From: Planctomycetota bacterium
GTDB lineage: Bacteria; Planctomycetota; Phycisphaerae; WQYP01
DNA: 40,200 bases
Direction of reading: 5' to 3'
NCBI GenBank assembly: GCA_021805985.1
Contig: JAJZDN010000035.1
Location: 1 to 40,200 of the forward strand
The notes under the pieces: generated by a model
Told to the model about the DNA's origin: nothing
What the model saw: only the letters and a program-made list of their open reading frames with translations
The model's database searches: none
In this document: piece after piece, positions 7,924-17,383 of the stretch
Numbering within the stretch: the first letter of the stretch is position 1
Layout of the letters: every line of letters begins with the position of its first letter
Translations under genes and position numbers: made by a program

Positions 7924-9939
7924 ATGGCGGACGCGTTGCGATGGGGTATTCTTGGCACCGGGACGATTGCCGCCAAGTTTGCAAAAGAGCTTTTAGCCTC
8001 GAAGACGGGTCAGATCGTTGCCGTCGGCAGTCGTAGCGCGGAGGCGTCGCAGCGCTTCGGCCGGGATTTTCTCCATGAAACGCCGATCAACCGGCACGCT
8101 ACATATGACGCATTACTGGCGGATCCCTCCGTTGACGTGGTTTACATTTCCACACCCCATCCGTTCCATGCACAGTGGAGCATTCGGGCGGCAATGGCGG
8201 GCAAGCACATATTGTGCGAAAAACCGCTGGCATTAAATTTTGCCGACGCCATGACCGTGGTGGAGGCCGCGCGGGCAAATCACGTATTTCTCATGGAAGC
8301 TTTTATGTATCGCTGTCACCCGGTCGTGGAGCGACTGATTCAATTGCTGCGCGAAGGCGTGATCCATGACATGCGCATGATTCAGGCCAATTTTGGCTTT
8401 CATTGTGCTGTGAACTATGAGCATCGACTGCTAAACAACGCCCTTGGCGGCGGCGGAATACTGGATGTCGGATGCTATCCGGTTTCACTGGCGCGTCTTA
8501 TAGCCGGCGTGGCGGCCGGGAAGGAATTTCTGAACCCGGTGCATGTTGCGGCCTCCGGGATTGTTGGAGAAAAAAGCCGGGTTGATGAAATCGCCTCTCT
8601 GATCCTTACATTCCCTAATAATGTTGTGGCCAGTATCAGCACAGCCTTACAGTGCACGCTTAACAATGACATCCATATTTATGGCACCGGCGGCAGTATC
8701 TACATCCCGTGGCTTTGGATACCGCAGCCCAAAGGCAACAAAATTTTTATTCGCCGCCACGGTAAACCGCAGGAAGAAATCACCGTGGATGCTCCGGCTG
8801 GAGTCTACACGCTGGAAGCGGATGTGGTGGCCGCCGCTATTGAAAAGCGCCAACTTGAGGCCGCCTGGCCGGCCATGCGCTGGGATGATACGCTGGAGAA
8901 CATGAAAACGCTGGATCAATGGCGGCGAATGGCAGGCGTCACCTATGATGATGAAAAGCCTGAAAATCGCCTTGCCCCGCTGCACGGAGGGGCGCTAACT
9001 ATCCATGAACCCGCTGCGATGGAATATGGCCGGGTTCCGGGGCTGGAAAAGCCCGTGTCCCGGCTGATTTTTGGAGTTGATAAAATCAGCCTTCATGATT
9101 TTCCAATGGCCCAGGCCATGCTGGATGATTATTTTCAACGCGGCGGCAACACGTTTGATTCTGCTCATATTTACTCCATGGGTGTTTGCGAAAAGGCCTT
9201 GGGACGCTGGGTTGCCAATCGCGGAATTCGTGAACAAATCGTCATCATAGGCAAGGGCGCGCACACCCCGGACTGTAATCCCACAGCTCTTACCCGCCAA
9301 CTTATGGAAAGCCTGGATCGCCTTAAAACAAATTATGTCGACATTTACATGATGCACCGCGACGACCCCGCCGTTCCGGTAGAGGAATTCGTGGATGTCC
9401 TTAATGAGCATAAACGTGCTGGACGTATTGGCGCCATTGGGGCATCAAACTGGAGCATCCCACGCATTGAGGCGTTTAATTTCAGTGCCCGTTCACGGGG
9501 GCTGTCGGGCTTTTGCGCCATTAGCAATAATTTCTGCCTGGCTCGCATGATTCGTCCTCCCTGGCCGGGGTGTATGTCAAGCTCGGATCTGGAGTGGCGG
9601 GACTTCCTGAAAAGCAATGACATCATTCTCATGCCTTGGAGCAGCCAGGCACGCGGATTTTTTACCGATCGCGCGGCACCGGAAAAAACAGCGGACGCGG
9701 AGCTGGCGCGGTGCTGGTATTCACCGGATAACTTCCGCCGCCAGGAAAGAGCCTGCGAATTGGCACGTAAACTGGGCGTAACCCCCATCGTCATCGCCTT
9801 GGCCTATGTGCTATGCCAGGCGTTCCCTACTTTCCCGATGATTGGCCCAGCCACCATTGCCGAGACGCGTGAAAGCTGTGAGGCCTTGAAAATAAAACTC
9901 ACCACGGAGCAACTTCACTGGTTGAATTTGGAAAGATAA
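7924..9939 (+). CDS. Fusion of Gfo/Idh/MocA-type dehydrogenase and aldo-keto reductase
   Basis: One uninterrupted 671-residue frame joins two NAD(P)-dependent oxidoreductases. Residues about 1-340 are a Gfo/Idh/MocA protein, with the Rossmann motif GILGTGTIA (8-16), the CEKP motif (98-101) and a beta-sheet domain containing GGGGILDVGCYPVSLAR. Residues about 375-671 are an aldo-keto reductase, with FDSAHIY (D412, Y417), K444 and H478 forming the AKR tetrad, then IGAIGASNWS and a C-terminal MIGPAT cofactor loop. Both halves keep their catalytic residues, so both are probably active on sugars or polyols. The substrate cannot be deduced. GGAG at 7915-7918 supports ATG 7924, and TATACT at 7903-7908 suggests a very short leader. 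Joining two redox halves would allow cofactor recycling or substrate passing; that is inference. Confidence 0.9.
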   Translation: MADALRWGILGTGTIAAKFAKELLASKTGQIVAVGSRSAEASQRFGRDFLHETPINRHATYDALLADPSVDVVYISTPHPFHAQWSIRAAMAGKHILCEKPLALNFADAMTVVEAARANHVFLMEAFMYRCHPVVERLIQLLREGVIHDMRMIQANFGFHCAVNYEHRLLNNALGGGGILDVGCYPVSLARLIAGVAAGKEFLNPVHVAASGIVGEKSRVDEIASLILTFPNNVVASISTALQCTLNNDIHIYGTGGSIYIPWLWIPQPKGNKIFIRRHGKPQEEITVDAPAGVYTLEADVVAAAIEKRQLEAAWPAMRWDDTLENMKTLDQWRRMAGVTYDDEKPENRLAPLHGGALTIHEPAAMEYGRVPGLEKPVSRLIFGVDKISLHDFPMAQAMLDDYFQRGGNTFDSAHIYSMGVCEKALGRWVANRGIREQIVIIGKGAHTPDCNPTALTRQLMESLDRLKTNYVDIYMMHRDDPAVPVEEFVDVLNEHKRAGRIGAIGASNWSIPRIEAFNFSARSRGLSGFCAISNNFCLARMIRPPWPGCMSSSDLEWRDFLKSNDIILMPWSSQARGFFTDRAAPEKTADAELARCWYSPDNFRRQERACELARKLGVTPIVIALAYVLCQAFPTFPMIGPATIAETRESCEALKIKLTTEQLHWLNLER

Positions 9940-9972
9940 TAAAAGCATTTTCCACTTTATAATTACCGGCGA

Positions 9973-9978
9973 TATAAT
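9973..9978 (+). promoter_or_regulatory. -10 box of pabA/trpG, predicted leaderless start
   Basis: A consensus TATAAT ends 7 nt before the ATG at 9986. A weak TTCCAC at 9950-9955 lies 17 nt upstream. No Shine-Dalgarno is present between box and start codon. Confidence 0.45.
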
Positions 9979-9985
9979 CCTGACC

Positions 9986-10591
9986 ATGATTGTACTAATT
10001 GATAATTATGATTCCTTCACCTACAACCTCGTGCAGCGGCTGGGGGAAATTGACGCCACGCGCGTCATAGAAGTGGTGCGCAATGACAAAATTTCCATTG
10101 ACCAAATCGAAAAGTGGCAGCCGGAAAAAATTATTATCTCTCCCGGCCCATGCACGCCACGTGAAGCGGGCATCAGCAATGATGTGCTGAAGCACTTTGG
10201 CCCCCGGCTGCCTGTCCTGGGTGTTTGTCTGGGCCATCAGTGCATCGGTCACGCATTTGGGGCCGTGGTGGAACGAAACTATCGGCTTATGCACGGCAAG
10301 ACTTCGCCGATCTACCATCAGAATCAAGGCCTGTTTGCCGGGCTTTCAAATCCCTTTGACGCCGCCCGCTATCACAGTCTGGTCATCCGTCCTGGTACGT
10401 TACCCGATGACTTTACGGTGACCGCCTGGACAGAAGAAAAAGAGATCATGGGCGTGCAGCACAAACGCTGGCCGTTGTACGGCGTGCAATTCCATCCGGA
10501 AAGTTTTCTCACGCCGGAAGGTTATACGCTGTTGGCTAATTTTCTTAAAATCCCATCCACCATCGTCTCAAGCCCCGCCAGCGTGGCCTGA
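9986..10591 (+). CDS. Glutamine amidotransferase subunit of anthranilate / aminodeoxychorismate synthase
   Basis: The 201-residue class I glutaminase starts MIVLIDNYDSFTYNL, the hallmark of TrpG/PabA. It has the nucleophile loop GVCLGHQ (C81), the oxyanion motif SPGPCTP (52-58), and the H170/E172 pair in VQFHPESF. It releases ammonia from glutamine for the chorismate-using partner TrpE or PabB, making anthranilate (tryptophan) or aminodeoxychorismate (folate). The motif set does not separate TrpG from PabA, and many bacteria use one protein for both. No trpE, pabB or other tryptophan gene lies nearby, so the pathway is open. It converges with the tolC-like gene. Confidence 0.92.
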   Translation: MIVLIDNYDSFTYNLVQRLGEIDATRVIEVVRNDKISIDQIEKWQPEKIIISPGPCTPREAGISNDVLKHFGPRLPVLGVCLGHQCIGHAFGAVVERNYRLMHGKTSPIYHQNQGLFAGLSNPFDAARYHSLVIRPGTLPDDFTVTAWTEEKEIMGVQHKRWPLYGVQFHPESFLTPEGYTLLANFLKIPSTIVSSPASVA

Positions 10592-10651
10592 TCAGCAACC
10601 CATGGACTATTCGATTTCGGTTTAATGCTTTTAACGCGTGGGGAAGTGCGA

Positions 10652-12433
10652 TCAATGAAACACACCGTCGGGCCAGCGCCGCAGCCAGGATGGACCAATG
10701 GGTTTGACGGCCACAGCGCCGGGTGCCCGGATGTGGCAGCGCTCCAGCAGAGAGCCTTCCTGCAAATATAACGTGCTAAGAGCATCAAGATAGGCGACAT
10801 TGGCCTGAGCCTGCGCCAAGCGTGCGGAAAGCAGGTTTGATTGCGCCAGCGATACCAAAATAGCAGTGCTTTCACCCACTTTAAATTCGCCCTGGGTGGC
10901 GCGTAATGTTTCCGCTTGCGCTTCAGTTGTGGCTGCGGTTGCAGTAATCTGCTGGTTGTCGGTCTGGGCCTGAATGTATGCGGTGCGAACGCTTAGTTCC
11001 ACGCTGCGAACCGTATTGGCCAGCGCGGCCTCTTCCTGATCGCGACTTAGAACCGCGCTTTGATAATTCGCGGTGGGAGTGCGATTAAAAATCGGATAAT
11101 TGAACGACAGGCCTCCGACAAGCTGATAGGGTGACCCGTTAAGATTTTCACTTGCCGGACCAAAAGACTCGGCGTAGCCGGTTTTTCCAAAGGTTATAAA
11201 CATGTTCAGCACCGGCAGCAGACCGTTGCGGGTTTGAATCACCGATAAATCTCCCTGTTCGATCTGCAAACGGGTCTGATTGAGAACCGGACTCATTTTC
11301 AATGCCAGTTCTGTATGCTCCTTCAGCGGTGCGGTTGGTCCCCCGGGCATATAGGGCAACGTGGTAAGCTGCAGATGATCATGCCAGAAAGGACGATCCG
11401 TCGGTGCCACCAGACTCAACAAATTAAGCCGGGCGATTTTCATGGCACCGATCGCGCTGACCAATTGTTCACGTGTTACGGCGGTCTGGGCCACGGCAGA
11501 CGCGAACTGCGCCGGCGAAGTGCGGCCTACGTGGATAAGTTCCTGGGTTTGAGCTTCCTGTTGTTTTGCAACGCTCAAAGCGGTTTTCAAAATGTGCACA
11601 TTCTGTTGTGCCAGTACATACGCCCAGTAGGCTTGGATAATATCATCGGTAATGGTCAGGGCCTCACCGCGCAGCTGATAGTCTGATATTTTCCTACCGA
11701 TCCTTGCACTTTCAATTCCCGCCAGGTTGGCCTGCAGATTGCCGCCCTGCAAGAGTGCCTGCGTTACAGTTATTGAGCCATTGACCGTTGTAGATTGACC
11801 GCCGCCATTCTCACTGTCGTTGAGTCCGGAATTCATGGAGGTAGAAATAGATGTGCCGGTGGGCAGTTTTTCACTCAGGCCGACATTGGCGTTTCCGGAA
11901 TCAGTGGTGCCAAAATGCTGGCTGCCGGGGATATACCCGCCGCTGGCAGTAACATAGCCGCCGCTGGTAGGCACACGATTTTTAGAGGCCTGAACACCGG
12001 CTGTAACCGTCGGATCAAACGCGCCGCGCTGGGCCACAATTTGTTCCTCGGAAAGTGCGGGATTATATCTTTGCACCAGTAACGTGGGGTTATTTTTTAA
12101 GCCAATTACCAATGCGTCGGCCAGTGACAGCTTGATAAGTTTTCCGCTGCTGGCAAAATGGGCGATCGGCTGGTTCGTGGGTTGTGCTTCGCCCGGCGGC
12201 AAAACGGCGTGCAGCTCTGTTACAGATGTCCGCGTGGCTGCACCGGATTCAATAGCCTGCTGATGGGTGATCGCGGCGTGCTGGTAGTTTTCAAAGCCCC
12301 CGGAATCAATACTGGCGCAACCGCACAAACTTGTTATCACGCCAAGCGCTGCCGCCGCACATACGGACCGCTTGACTCGTGAATCATGGAGAAGGCGCTT
12401 AGCGTTTCGGACCGGAGAAAACCGTTTATTCAT
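10652..12433 (-). CDS. TolC-family outer membrane efflux lipoprotein
   Basis: The 593-residue protein starts with a basic region and a hydrophobic stretch ending LCGC, a lipobox, so it is probably a lipidated outer membrane factor. Two repeats of long helical OEP domains follow. Helical sequences such as RGEALTITDDIIQAYWAYVL and RSVELSVRTAYIQAQTD are typical of the periplasmic helical barrel, and the barrel strands are glycine, serine and threonine rich. It should form the trimeric exit channel of the pump encoded just upstream. The ATG at 12433 overlaps the end of the macB-like gene by 8 nt, indicating translational coupling. A longer in-frame upstream extension (to 12610) lies wholly inside that gene and is rejected. 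It is the last gene of a four-gene operon. Confidence 0.9.
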   Translation of the reverse strand: MNKRFSPVRNAKRLLHDSRVKRSVCAAAALGVITSLCGCASIDSGGFENYQHAAITHQQAIESGAATRTSVTELHAVLPPGEAQPTNQPIAHFASSGKLIKLSLADALVIGLKNNPTLLVQRYNPALSEEQIVAQRGAFDPTVTAGVQASKNRVPTSGGYVTASGGYIPGSQHFGTTDSGNANVGLSEKLPTGTSISTSMNSGLNDSENGGGQSTTVNGSITVTQALLQGGNLQANLAGIESARIGRKISDYQLRGEALTITDDIIQAYWAYVLAQQNVHILKTALSVAKQQEAQTQELIHVGRTSPAQFASAVAQTAVTREQLVSAIGAMKIARLNLLSLVAPTDRPFWHDHLQLTTLPYMPGGPTAPLKEHTELALKMSPVLNQTRLQIEQGDLSVIQTRNGLLPVLNMFITFGKTGYAESFGPASENLNGSPYQLVGGLSFNYPIFNRTPTANYQSAVLSRDQEEAALANTVRSVELSVRTAYIQAQTDNQQITATAATTEAQAETLRATQGEFKVGESTAILVSLAQSNLLSARLAQAQANVAYLDALSTLYLQEGSLLERCHIRAPGAVAVKPIGPSWLRRWPDGVFH

Positions 12434-13631
12434 ATCGGAGAGCCTCAATGGGATTAAGCCCGGCGGCACGTCGGGCGGGGTAATAGCCGAAGAAAATACC
12501 AATCGCGGCGGAAATGGACAGCGCAAGAATGACCATGTGCGGTTCAACCTGTCCGGAAAAATTCCGGAACTTGACGAAATGGGCCGCCACCACGCCCACA
12601 ACCACACCAATAAGTCCGCCCAACAAGCTCACCAGCACTGATTCAATTAGAAACTGCCGGAGAATATCACGGCGTCTGGCACCGATAGCTTTACGAATTC
12701 CAATTTCCCGCGTGCGTTCGGTAACAGTCACCAGCATAATATTCATAATGCCGATTCCGCCGACCAGAAGCGAAATCCCCGCTACCGATCCCAGGAACAT
12801 GGTAAACGCTCCACCGATATTATTGGCCATTTGAATGACCTGCAATTGATTGGAAATCCAAAAGTCATCTTCATCGCCCTGGATCAGCGAATGTCGAATG
12901 CGGAGAATCTGTTCGGCTTTATTCTGCACGGGCGTAAGGTCTACGGCATGGTCCACCTGCATGTCGATATGATTTAACGCTACCGCCCGGCCCATGAGTT
13001 TGGTCATAGCGGTGCTGTAGGGCATCAGGACCTGATTGTCCGGATCAAACCAGCCGTGACGGCCTTTGGGCACCAATACACCGATAACCTGGAATCGCTC
13101 CGTGCTGATGGTAATCGTATGGCCCAGCGGGTCTTGTGATCCGAACAGGCGCGTCGCCGTTTCCGGCCCAATGACGGCCACAGAGGCCCGGTCACGGGCA
13201 TCAAAATCGTTGAACATGTGGCCGCTCTGCACCTGAAAGTCATGGATGATAATATAGGTTGACGCGCATCCAACAATATTGCAGTACGTTTCATTGGTGC
13301 CCCATTTTACGGGATCCCCCGAAGTTACCACGGGCGAAACGTATTTCACGCCCGGAATCGATAGCATAGCGTGGGCGTCGCCAAGCGTCAGCGGCTCGGC
13401 AGAACCGTTGAGCACCGGAGGCATTTTGGGATTGTGCGGAAAGATAGTAATGGTATTTTTTCCCATACGGGAAACCCAACCGAGAATGCGTGATTTGGCA
13501 CCATTGCCCAGCGCCAGCATCGCGATGACCGCCGCTACACCGATAATCATACCCAGCATGGTCAATATGGCTCGCAGCTTATTGGCCAGCATGCTGCGTA
13601 AGGCAATTTTAATTGTTGTCCAGAAAAGCAT
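12426..13631 (-). CDS. MacB-like ABC transporter permease (FtsX fold)
   Basis: The 401-residue product has one N-terminal transmembrane helix (near residues 20-40, ending VIAMLALGNGAKSRI), a large periplasmic MacB-PCD domain and three C-terminal helices. These include GSVAGISLLVGGIGIMNIML, followed by the VTERTREIGIRKAIGARRRDIL coupling loop, which is diagnostic of the FtsX/MacB family. Unlike E. coli MacB it has no attached ATPase; that subunit is encoded separately at 15073-15804. GAGAGG precedes ATG 13631. It would act with the adaptor and the TolC-like channel to export small molecules or lipoprotein-like cargo; the substrate is unknown. Confidence 0.93.
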   Translation of the reverse strand: MLFWTTIKIALRSMLANKLRAILTMLGMIIGVAAVIAMLALGNGAKSRILGWVSRMGKNTITIFPHNPKMPPVLNGSAEPLTLGDAHAMLSIPGVKYVSPVVTSGDPVKWGTNETYCNIVGCASTYIIIHDFQVQSGHMFNDFDARDRASVAVIGPETATRLFGSQDPLGHTITISTERFQVIGVLVPKGRHGWFDPDNQVLMPYSTAMTKLMGRAVALNHIDMQVDHAVDLTPVQNKAEQILRIRHSLIQGDEDDFWISNQLQVIQMANNIGGAFTMFLGSVAGISLLVGGIGIMNIMLVTVTERTREIGIRKAIGARRRDILRQFLIESVLVSLLGGLIGVVVGVVAAHFVKFRNFSGQVEPHMVILALSISAAIGIFFGYYPARRAAGLNPIEALRYE

Positions 13632-13648
13632 GGTTAACCTCTCAAAAA

Positions 13649-14992
13649 TCAGTGGGGGTGCGGCGTCCACATGCTCGATGCCACGCCTAGATGAATCAAC
13701 ACTTTCTGCCCGGCCTTTAGCCCGTGTAGCACCTGCCAATCCAGATCATTACGTTGCCCGAGCGTGACGGGCTTAAATATCTGCTTCCCATCCGGCAGTA
13801 CGACCGTTACGTTATCTTCGTTATTTTGAATTACCACAGCCTGTAATGGAATGTAGACCACATTGGGCAGTTTATCAGCGAAGACATCCACATTGGCGGT
13901 CATGCCTGGTTTGAGCAAATCCTTTTGCGAACCTAAAACTTCAATTTTTGCCTGAAAGGTGACAACATTGCTGGTAGAGCCGCTGGTGCTGCTGGCATTT
14001 TGATCTTGAATGGACTCCGGAGCAATCAGTGCTACGCGGCCAGGAAATACGACCCCTGGTGCACCAGCGGCGGTAATTTGCACTTTATCCCCGATTTTCA
14101 CATGATTGATATCACTTTCATTAACCGTCGTGTTGATATAAATATGGGATGTATCCACCAGGGTCATGACGGTTGTTCCACCGCCGACATTATTGGTGGC
14201 GGACGCAATAATTTGCCCCTGCTGTACATCCACATTGGCGACGTAACCGGTAAACGGTGCCTTCACCTTGCAGTACCGCAGATTCGTATTGGCCTGATCC
14301 AGATTGGCTTGCGATTTTTTAACCGCGACTTTATCCAGATCCACATTAAGTTTCTGCAACTTGACCTGCAGCGCCTGCTGTTTGAGCTGACTGATCTGCA
14401 CTTCTGCAAGGCGCTGGGCCTGCTCATCTCTTACCAGCGTGGTGTAATCCGTATCGTAAGTCTGTTGTGCGGCAAGATTTTCTTTTAATAATGTAGCGTC
14501 GCGCTGCACATTCAACTTGTCATTTTTAACTTGAGCTCTTGCTGAAAGCAAATTTGCTTCGTCGGTTTGACGCGTGGTAATCAGGCTTTGTTCGGCAATC
14601 TGATAACTTAGTTCAGCCGTGTTCAATGTCAGTTTGGCCTGCTCAAGATCCTGCTGAGCAATGGTGACCGCCTGCAGTTCCAATGTCGGATCAACCGTCA
14701 GAATCACCTGCCCCTTCTGAACCAAATCTCCGATTTGAATCTGTTCATCAGGGTGGCTGGCACTTAGCGGCAGGCTGGTAATTTTTCCCCCTGCCTGGCA
14801 TTTGATATCTACAGTTCTGTTGGCCAGCACATTACCAGTGGCGTACACATGTACGGTTAAGGTACCTTTTTTGACTACCGCTGTACGCACTTTTTGTGCT
14901 ACTGGTGCGCCCGTGGCGTGGTAATGCTGGTACGCGGCCGCGCCGATAACCACGACTGCGATAACTCCGATGAGTATTAAACCTTTTTTCAT
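13649..14992 (-). CDS. Periplasmic adaptor (MacA/HlyD membrane fusion protein)
   Basis: The 447-residue adaptor has an N-terminal membrane anchor (LILIGVIAVVVIGAAAYQHY), a lipoyl half-motif, and a long alpha-hairpin rich in Q, L, A and K. The hairpin spans roughly residues 110-235 and includes VKLQKLNVDLDKVAVKKSQA. A second lipoyl half follows (VKAPFTGYVANVDVQQGQI), then beta-barrel and membrane-proximal domains ending near the C-terminus. This is the MacA branch that pairs with MacB-type permeases. The hairpin is long, as needed to contact a TolC-like channel. The stop lies 17 nt before the permease ATG, and the gene follows the ATPase by 80 nt. The tail of about 30 residues after the last domain is not conserved in my memory of the family. 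Confidence 0.93.
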   Translation of the reverse strand: MKKGLILIGVIAVVVIGAAAYQHYHATGAPVAQKVRTAVVKKGTLTVHVYATGNVLANRTVDIKCQAGGKITSLPLSASHPDEQIQIGDLVQKGQVILTVDPTLELQAVTIAQQDLEQAKLTLNTAELSYQIAEQSLITTRQTDEANLLSARAQVKNDKLNVQRDATLLKENLAAQQTYDTDYTTLVRDEQAQRLAEVQISQLKQQALQVKLQKLNVDLDKVAVKKSQANLDQANTNLRYCKVKAPFTGYVANVDVQQGQIIASATNNVGGGTTVMTLVDTSHIYINTTVNESDINHVKIGDKVQITAAGAPGVVFPGRVALIAPESIQDQNASSTSGSTSNVVTFQAKIEVLGSQKDLLKPGMTANVDVFADKLPNVVYIPLQAVVIQNNEDNVTVVLPDGKQIFKPVTLGQRNDLDWQVLHGLKAGQKVLIHLGVASSMWTPHPH

Positions 14993-15072
14993 CCGTACCT
15001 GTTCCGCGTGTCGCGGCTCCTTTATTGGAAATTCCCGGAATCTATTTTGCTGAAGCGCTCCGACTGTGGGTC

Positions 15073-15804
15073 TTAAACCGCCTGGGCCATCAGTTCTCTT
15101 GCTGCGCGATTATGCTCGATAATATCGACAATCTGGCCGTCCCGAATCTGCACCTCGCGCCGGCAATGCCGGGCCACATTCGAGTCATGGGTGACAATGA
15201 CAATCGTGCGGCCCTGGTCATTAATTTTGTGAAACACGTCCAGAATTTCCCGGCCCACCCGCGAATCGAGATTTCCGGTTGGCTCATCCGCCAGAATAAT
15301 CGCCGGGTTTGTCACAATCGCCCGGGCAATTGCAACACGCTGCCGCTGGCCGCCCGAAAGCTGCGTAGGTTCATGATGCATGCGATCCGCCAGGCCCACG
15401 GCCTCCAAGGCCTTCCGTGCCGCAGCCTTGGCGTCTTTATGCGCGGAATACAAAAGCGGCAATTCAACGTTTTCCAGCGCCGACAACCGGGGCAATAAAT
15501 TAAAATTTTGAAACACAAACCCAATCAGACGATTACGAATATCCGCCAGTTTATCGCCGGTAAGTTTGGAGACATCCTCGCCGGAAATAATGTACGTCCC
15601 GGCGTCAAAATCATCCAGGCACCCTAAAATATTCATCAATGTTGACTTACCACTGCCCGACGGCCCGGTGATTGCCACCATGTCGCCTTCTTCAATCGAT
15701 AAATCAACCTCATTGAGGGCTAGAACTTCAGTTTCGCCCAGCATGTACCGCTTGACCATGCCGCGAATTTCCAGAAGCGCAGATTTATTTTTTAATTCAA
15801 CCAT
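15073..15804 (-). CDS. ABC transporter ATP-binding protein (MacB/LolD type)
   Basis: The 243-residue ATPase has Walker [20 protein letters not shown]-loop [22 protein letters not shown], signature [15 protein letters not shown], Walker [13 protein letters not shown] and H-loop VIVTHD. The GCLD after Walker A and the [14 protein letters not shown] stretch identify the LolD/MacB/FtsE-like group. It is the first gene of the efflux operon, followed by adaptor, permease and channel, so it energises the MacB-like permease. A leader of about 150 nt separates it from waaA; no clear promoter was found there. LolD as an alternative is unlikely because the downstream set is MacAB-TolC. Confidence 0.95.
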   Translation of the reverse strand: MVELKNKSALLEIRGMVKRYMLGETEVLALNEVDLSIEEGDMVAITGPSGSGKSTLMNILGCLDDFDAGTYIISGEDVSKLTGDKLADIRNRLIGFVFQNFNLLPRLSALENVELPLLYSAHKDAKAAARKALEAVGLADRMHHEPTQLSGGQRQRVAIARAIVTNPAIILADEPTGNLDSRVGREILDVFHKINDQGRTIVIVTHDSNVARHCRREVQIRDGQIVDIIEHNRAARELMAQAV

Positions 15805-15958
15805 GACATTAACCCGTTCCGGATCTTTTATGCCCTTAAAAGGACAACCTGGCCATATGCCGTGAGCTTGCGCATAACCGCAAATCCACAGTATACACGC
15901 TTATCAATAAACTTCGCCACGCGACATCGCGCCACCGCCGCCGAAAAACCGGCAACAC

Positions 15959-17332
15959 TTATCCCTTGCTGGTATAACGGGCCAGATCACCGGAAGTTGC
16001 AGATGCTGAAAAGATATTTTTCAGTATACGATGCGCATAAAGCCTACTACTGCCACGCTGGGATTCCACGCACGCTCGCGCCCGCTGCCCCACCGCATGC
16101 GCCTGGTCCGGATGCTCCAGCCAGTTTTCCAATACATTCTGTATTTCCTGAGCGTTTTTCACTATGGTGCCGGCACCCCCGGCCGTCAGCAACGCCACCG
16201 TATCGGAAAAATTAAACGTGCTGGGTCCGAAACAGCACGGTTTGGCTAGCGCCGCCACCTCAATCATGTCACTGCCACCCAAGGCCGCCATCGAACGTCC
16301 GGAAAATACAGCAAATGCCAAACTATAGAGCTTCTTAAGCTCCCCCATGGTATCTAATACGATCACTTGACCACTTTGGATCGGTGCCAAGGCGTTTCCG
16401 CTAACATCAGGCCGTTGTGTGCGCAAGACTGGTTCCAGGCCCGCCTGCACAATAGCTGCGATTACTTGACCGATAACCTCCGGCTTGCGCGGCGCGATCG
16501 CGAGTCGTAAAGCGGGCCACTTTTTTCTAAGCGTTTGGTATACCGGCAAAAGAATGTCTTCTTCGCCGGGGCCGGAAGAGCCGGCTACAAATAATTTGTG
16601 ATCGCTCTGAATGCCTAACGCCGCCGCCATAGCCTGCGCTGCGGGAATTTCATCGGCGAAATCCGCACTGTCATATTTCATGCTGGGGATGACCTCAATG
16701 CGCGATGCCAATGCCCCCAAATGCGTGAATCGCTCGGCAATTTCCGGTGTTTGGACACTTACATGATTCACCTGTCGCAACATCCTTTGCATCAGGGGTC
16801 GTATGACGCGATAACGCTTAAAGGACCGGGCGGTCATTCGCCCATTGATAATCTCAACAGGAATTGACCGGCGGTGTGCCAAGGCCAGAAAATTGGGCCA
16901 CGTTTCCAGTTCCACCAAAGCGATGAATGAGGGATTTACGGTGTTGAGAAATTTTCGCACTGCAAACGAAAAATCCAGTGGATACCGCACCGCCACCACC
17001 CGCGATCCCGGGTGCGCCGGATACAAAGCCAATGCCCGCGCCATGCCCGTATCCGTGGTAGTGGAAATGATCATCATCAATGTTTGATCGCCCTGCAGCA
17101 ACTCTTCCACGAGTTTGCGCGTGGATAACAACTCTCCCACCGATACGCAGTGAATCAACACGCGCTTCTGGCCGCCGGCGGCCTGCAAAATTTTGCCAAC
17201 GTCATCCGAAATTTGCCCCAGACGGCCTGCCCAGTCCGTGCGATACTTGCCCGTTTTTCGGCTTTTTATCAACAAAAACGGAGCTGCCAGCAGCAGTCCA
17301 AGGAAGTATAAAATGTCCAGAATCCAAGGCAT
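15959..17332 (-). CDS. waaA: 3-deoxy-D-manno-octulosonic acid transferase (Kdo transferase)
   Basis: The 457-residue glycosyltransferase begins with a short hydrophobic anchor (LYFLGLLLAAPFLLIK) and has family signatures HCVSVGE (near residue 60) and VELETWPNF (near 140). GSSGPGEE (near 255) is close to the usual GSTHxGEE, and LAIAPRKPE and TMGELKKLYSLAFAVFSG follow. WaaA transfers Kdo from CMP-Kdo to lipid A precursor at the inner membrane face, so this cell should make LPS. The conserved N-terminal GRLG is present (WAGRLGQ). In the GSS motif the histidine of GSTH is replaced by G-P, a small departure. It is followed by the efflux operon and preceded by two unknown genes on the same strand. 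Confidence 0.93.
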   Translation of the reverse strand: MPWILDILYFLGLLLAAPFLLIKSRKTGKYRTDWAGRLGQISDDVGKILQAAGGQKRVLIHCVSVGELLSTRKLVEELLQGDQTLMMIISTTTDTGMARALALYPAHPGSRVVAVRYPLDFSFAVRKFLNTVNPSFIALVELETWPNFLALAHRRSIPVEIINGRMTARSFKRYRVIRPLMQRMLRQVNHVSVQTPEIAERFTHLGALASRIEVIPSMKYDSADFADEIPAAQAMAAALGIQSDHKLFVAGSSGPGEEDILLPVYQTLRKKWPALRLAIAPRKPEVIGQVIAAIVQAGLEPVLRTQRPDVSGNALAPIQSGQVIVLDTMGELKKLYSLAFAVFSGRSMAALGGSDMIEVAALAKPCCFGPSTFNFSDTVALLTAGGAGTIVKNAQEIQNVLENWLEHPDQAHAVGQRARACVESQRGSSRLYAHRILKNIFSASATSGDLARYTSKG

Positions 17333-17383
17333 ATTCCGGGCATGATAAGATATTTTTCCACTTCCGGCATGGTTGGCCCGAAG

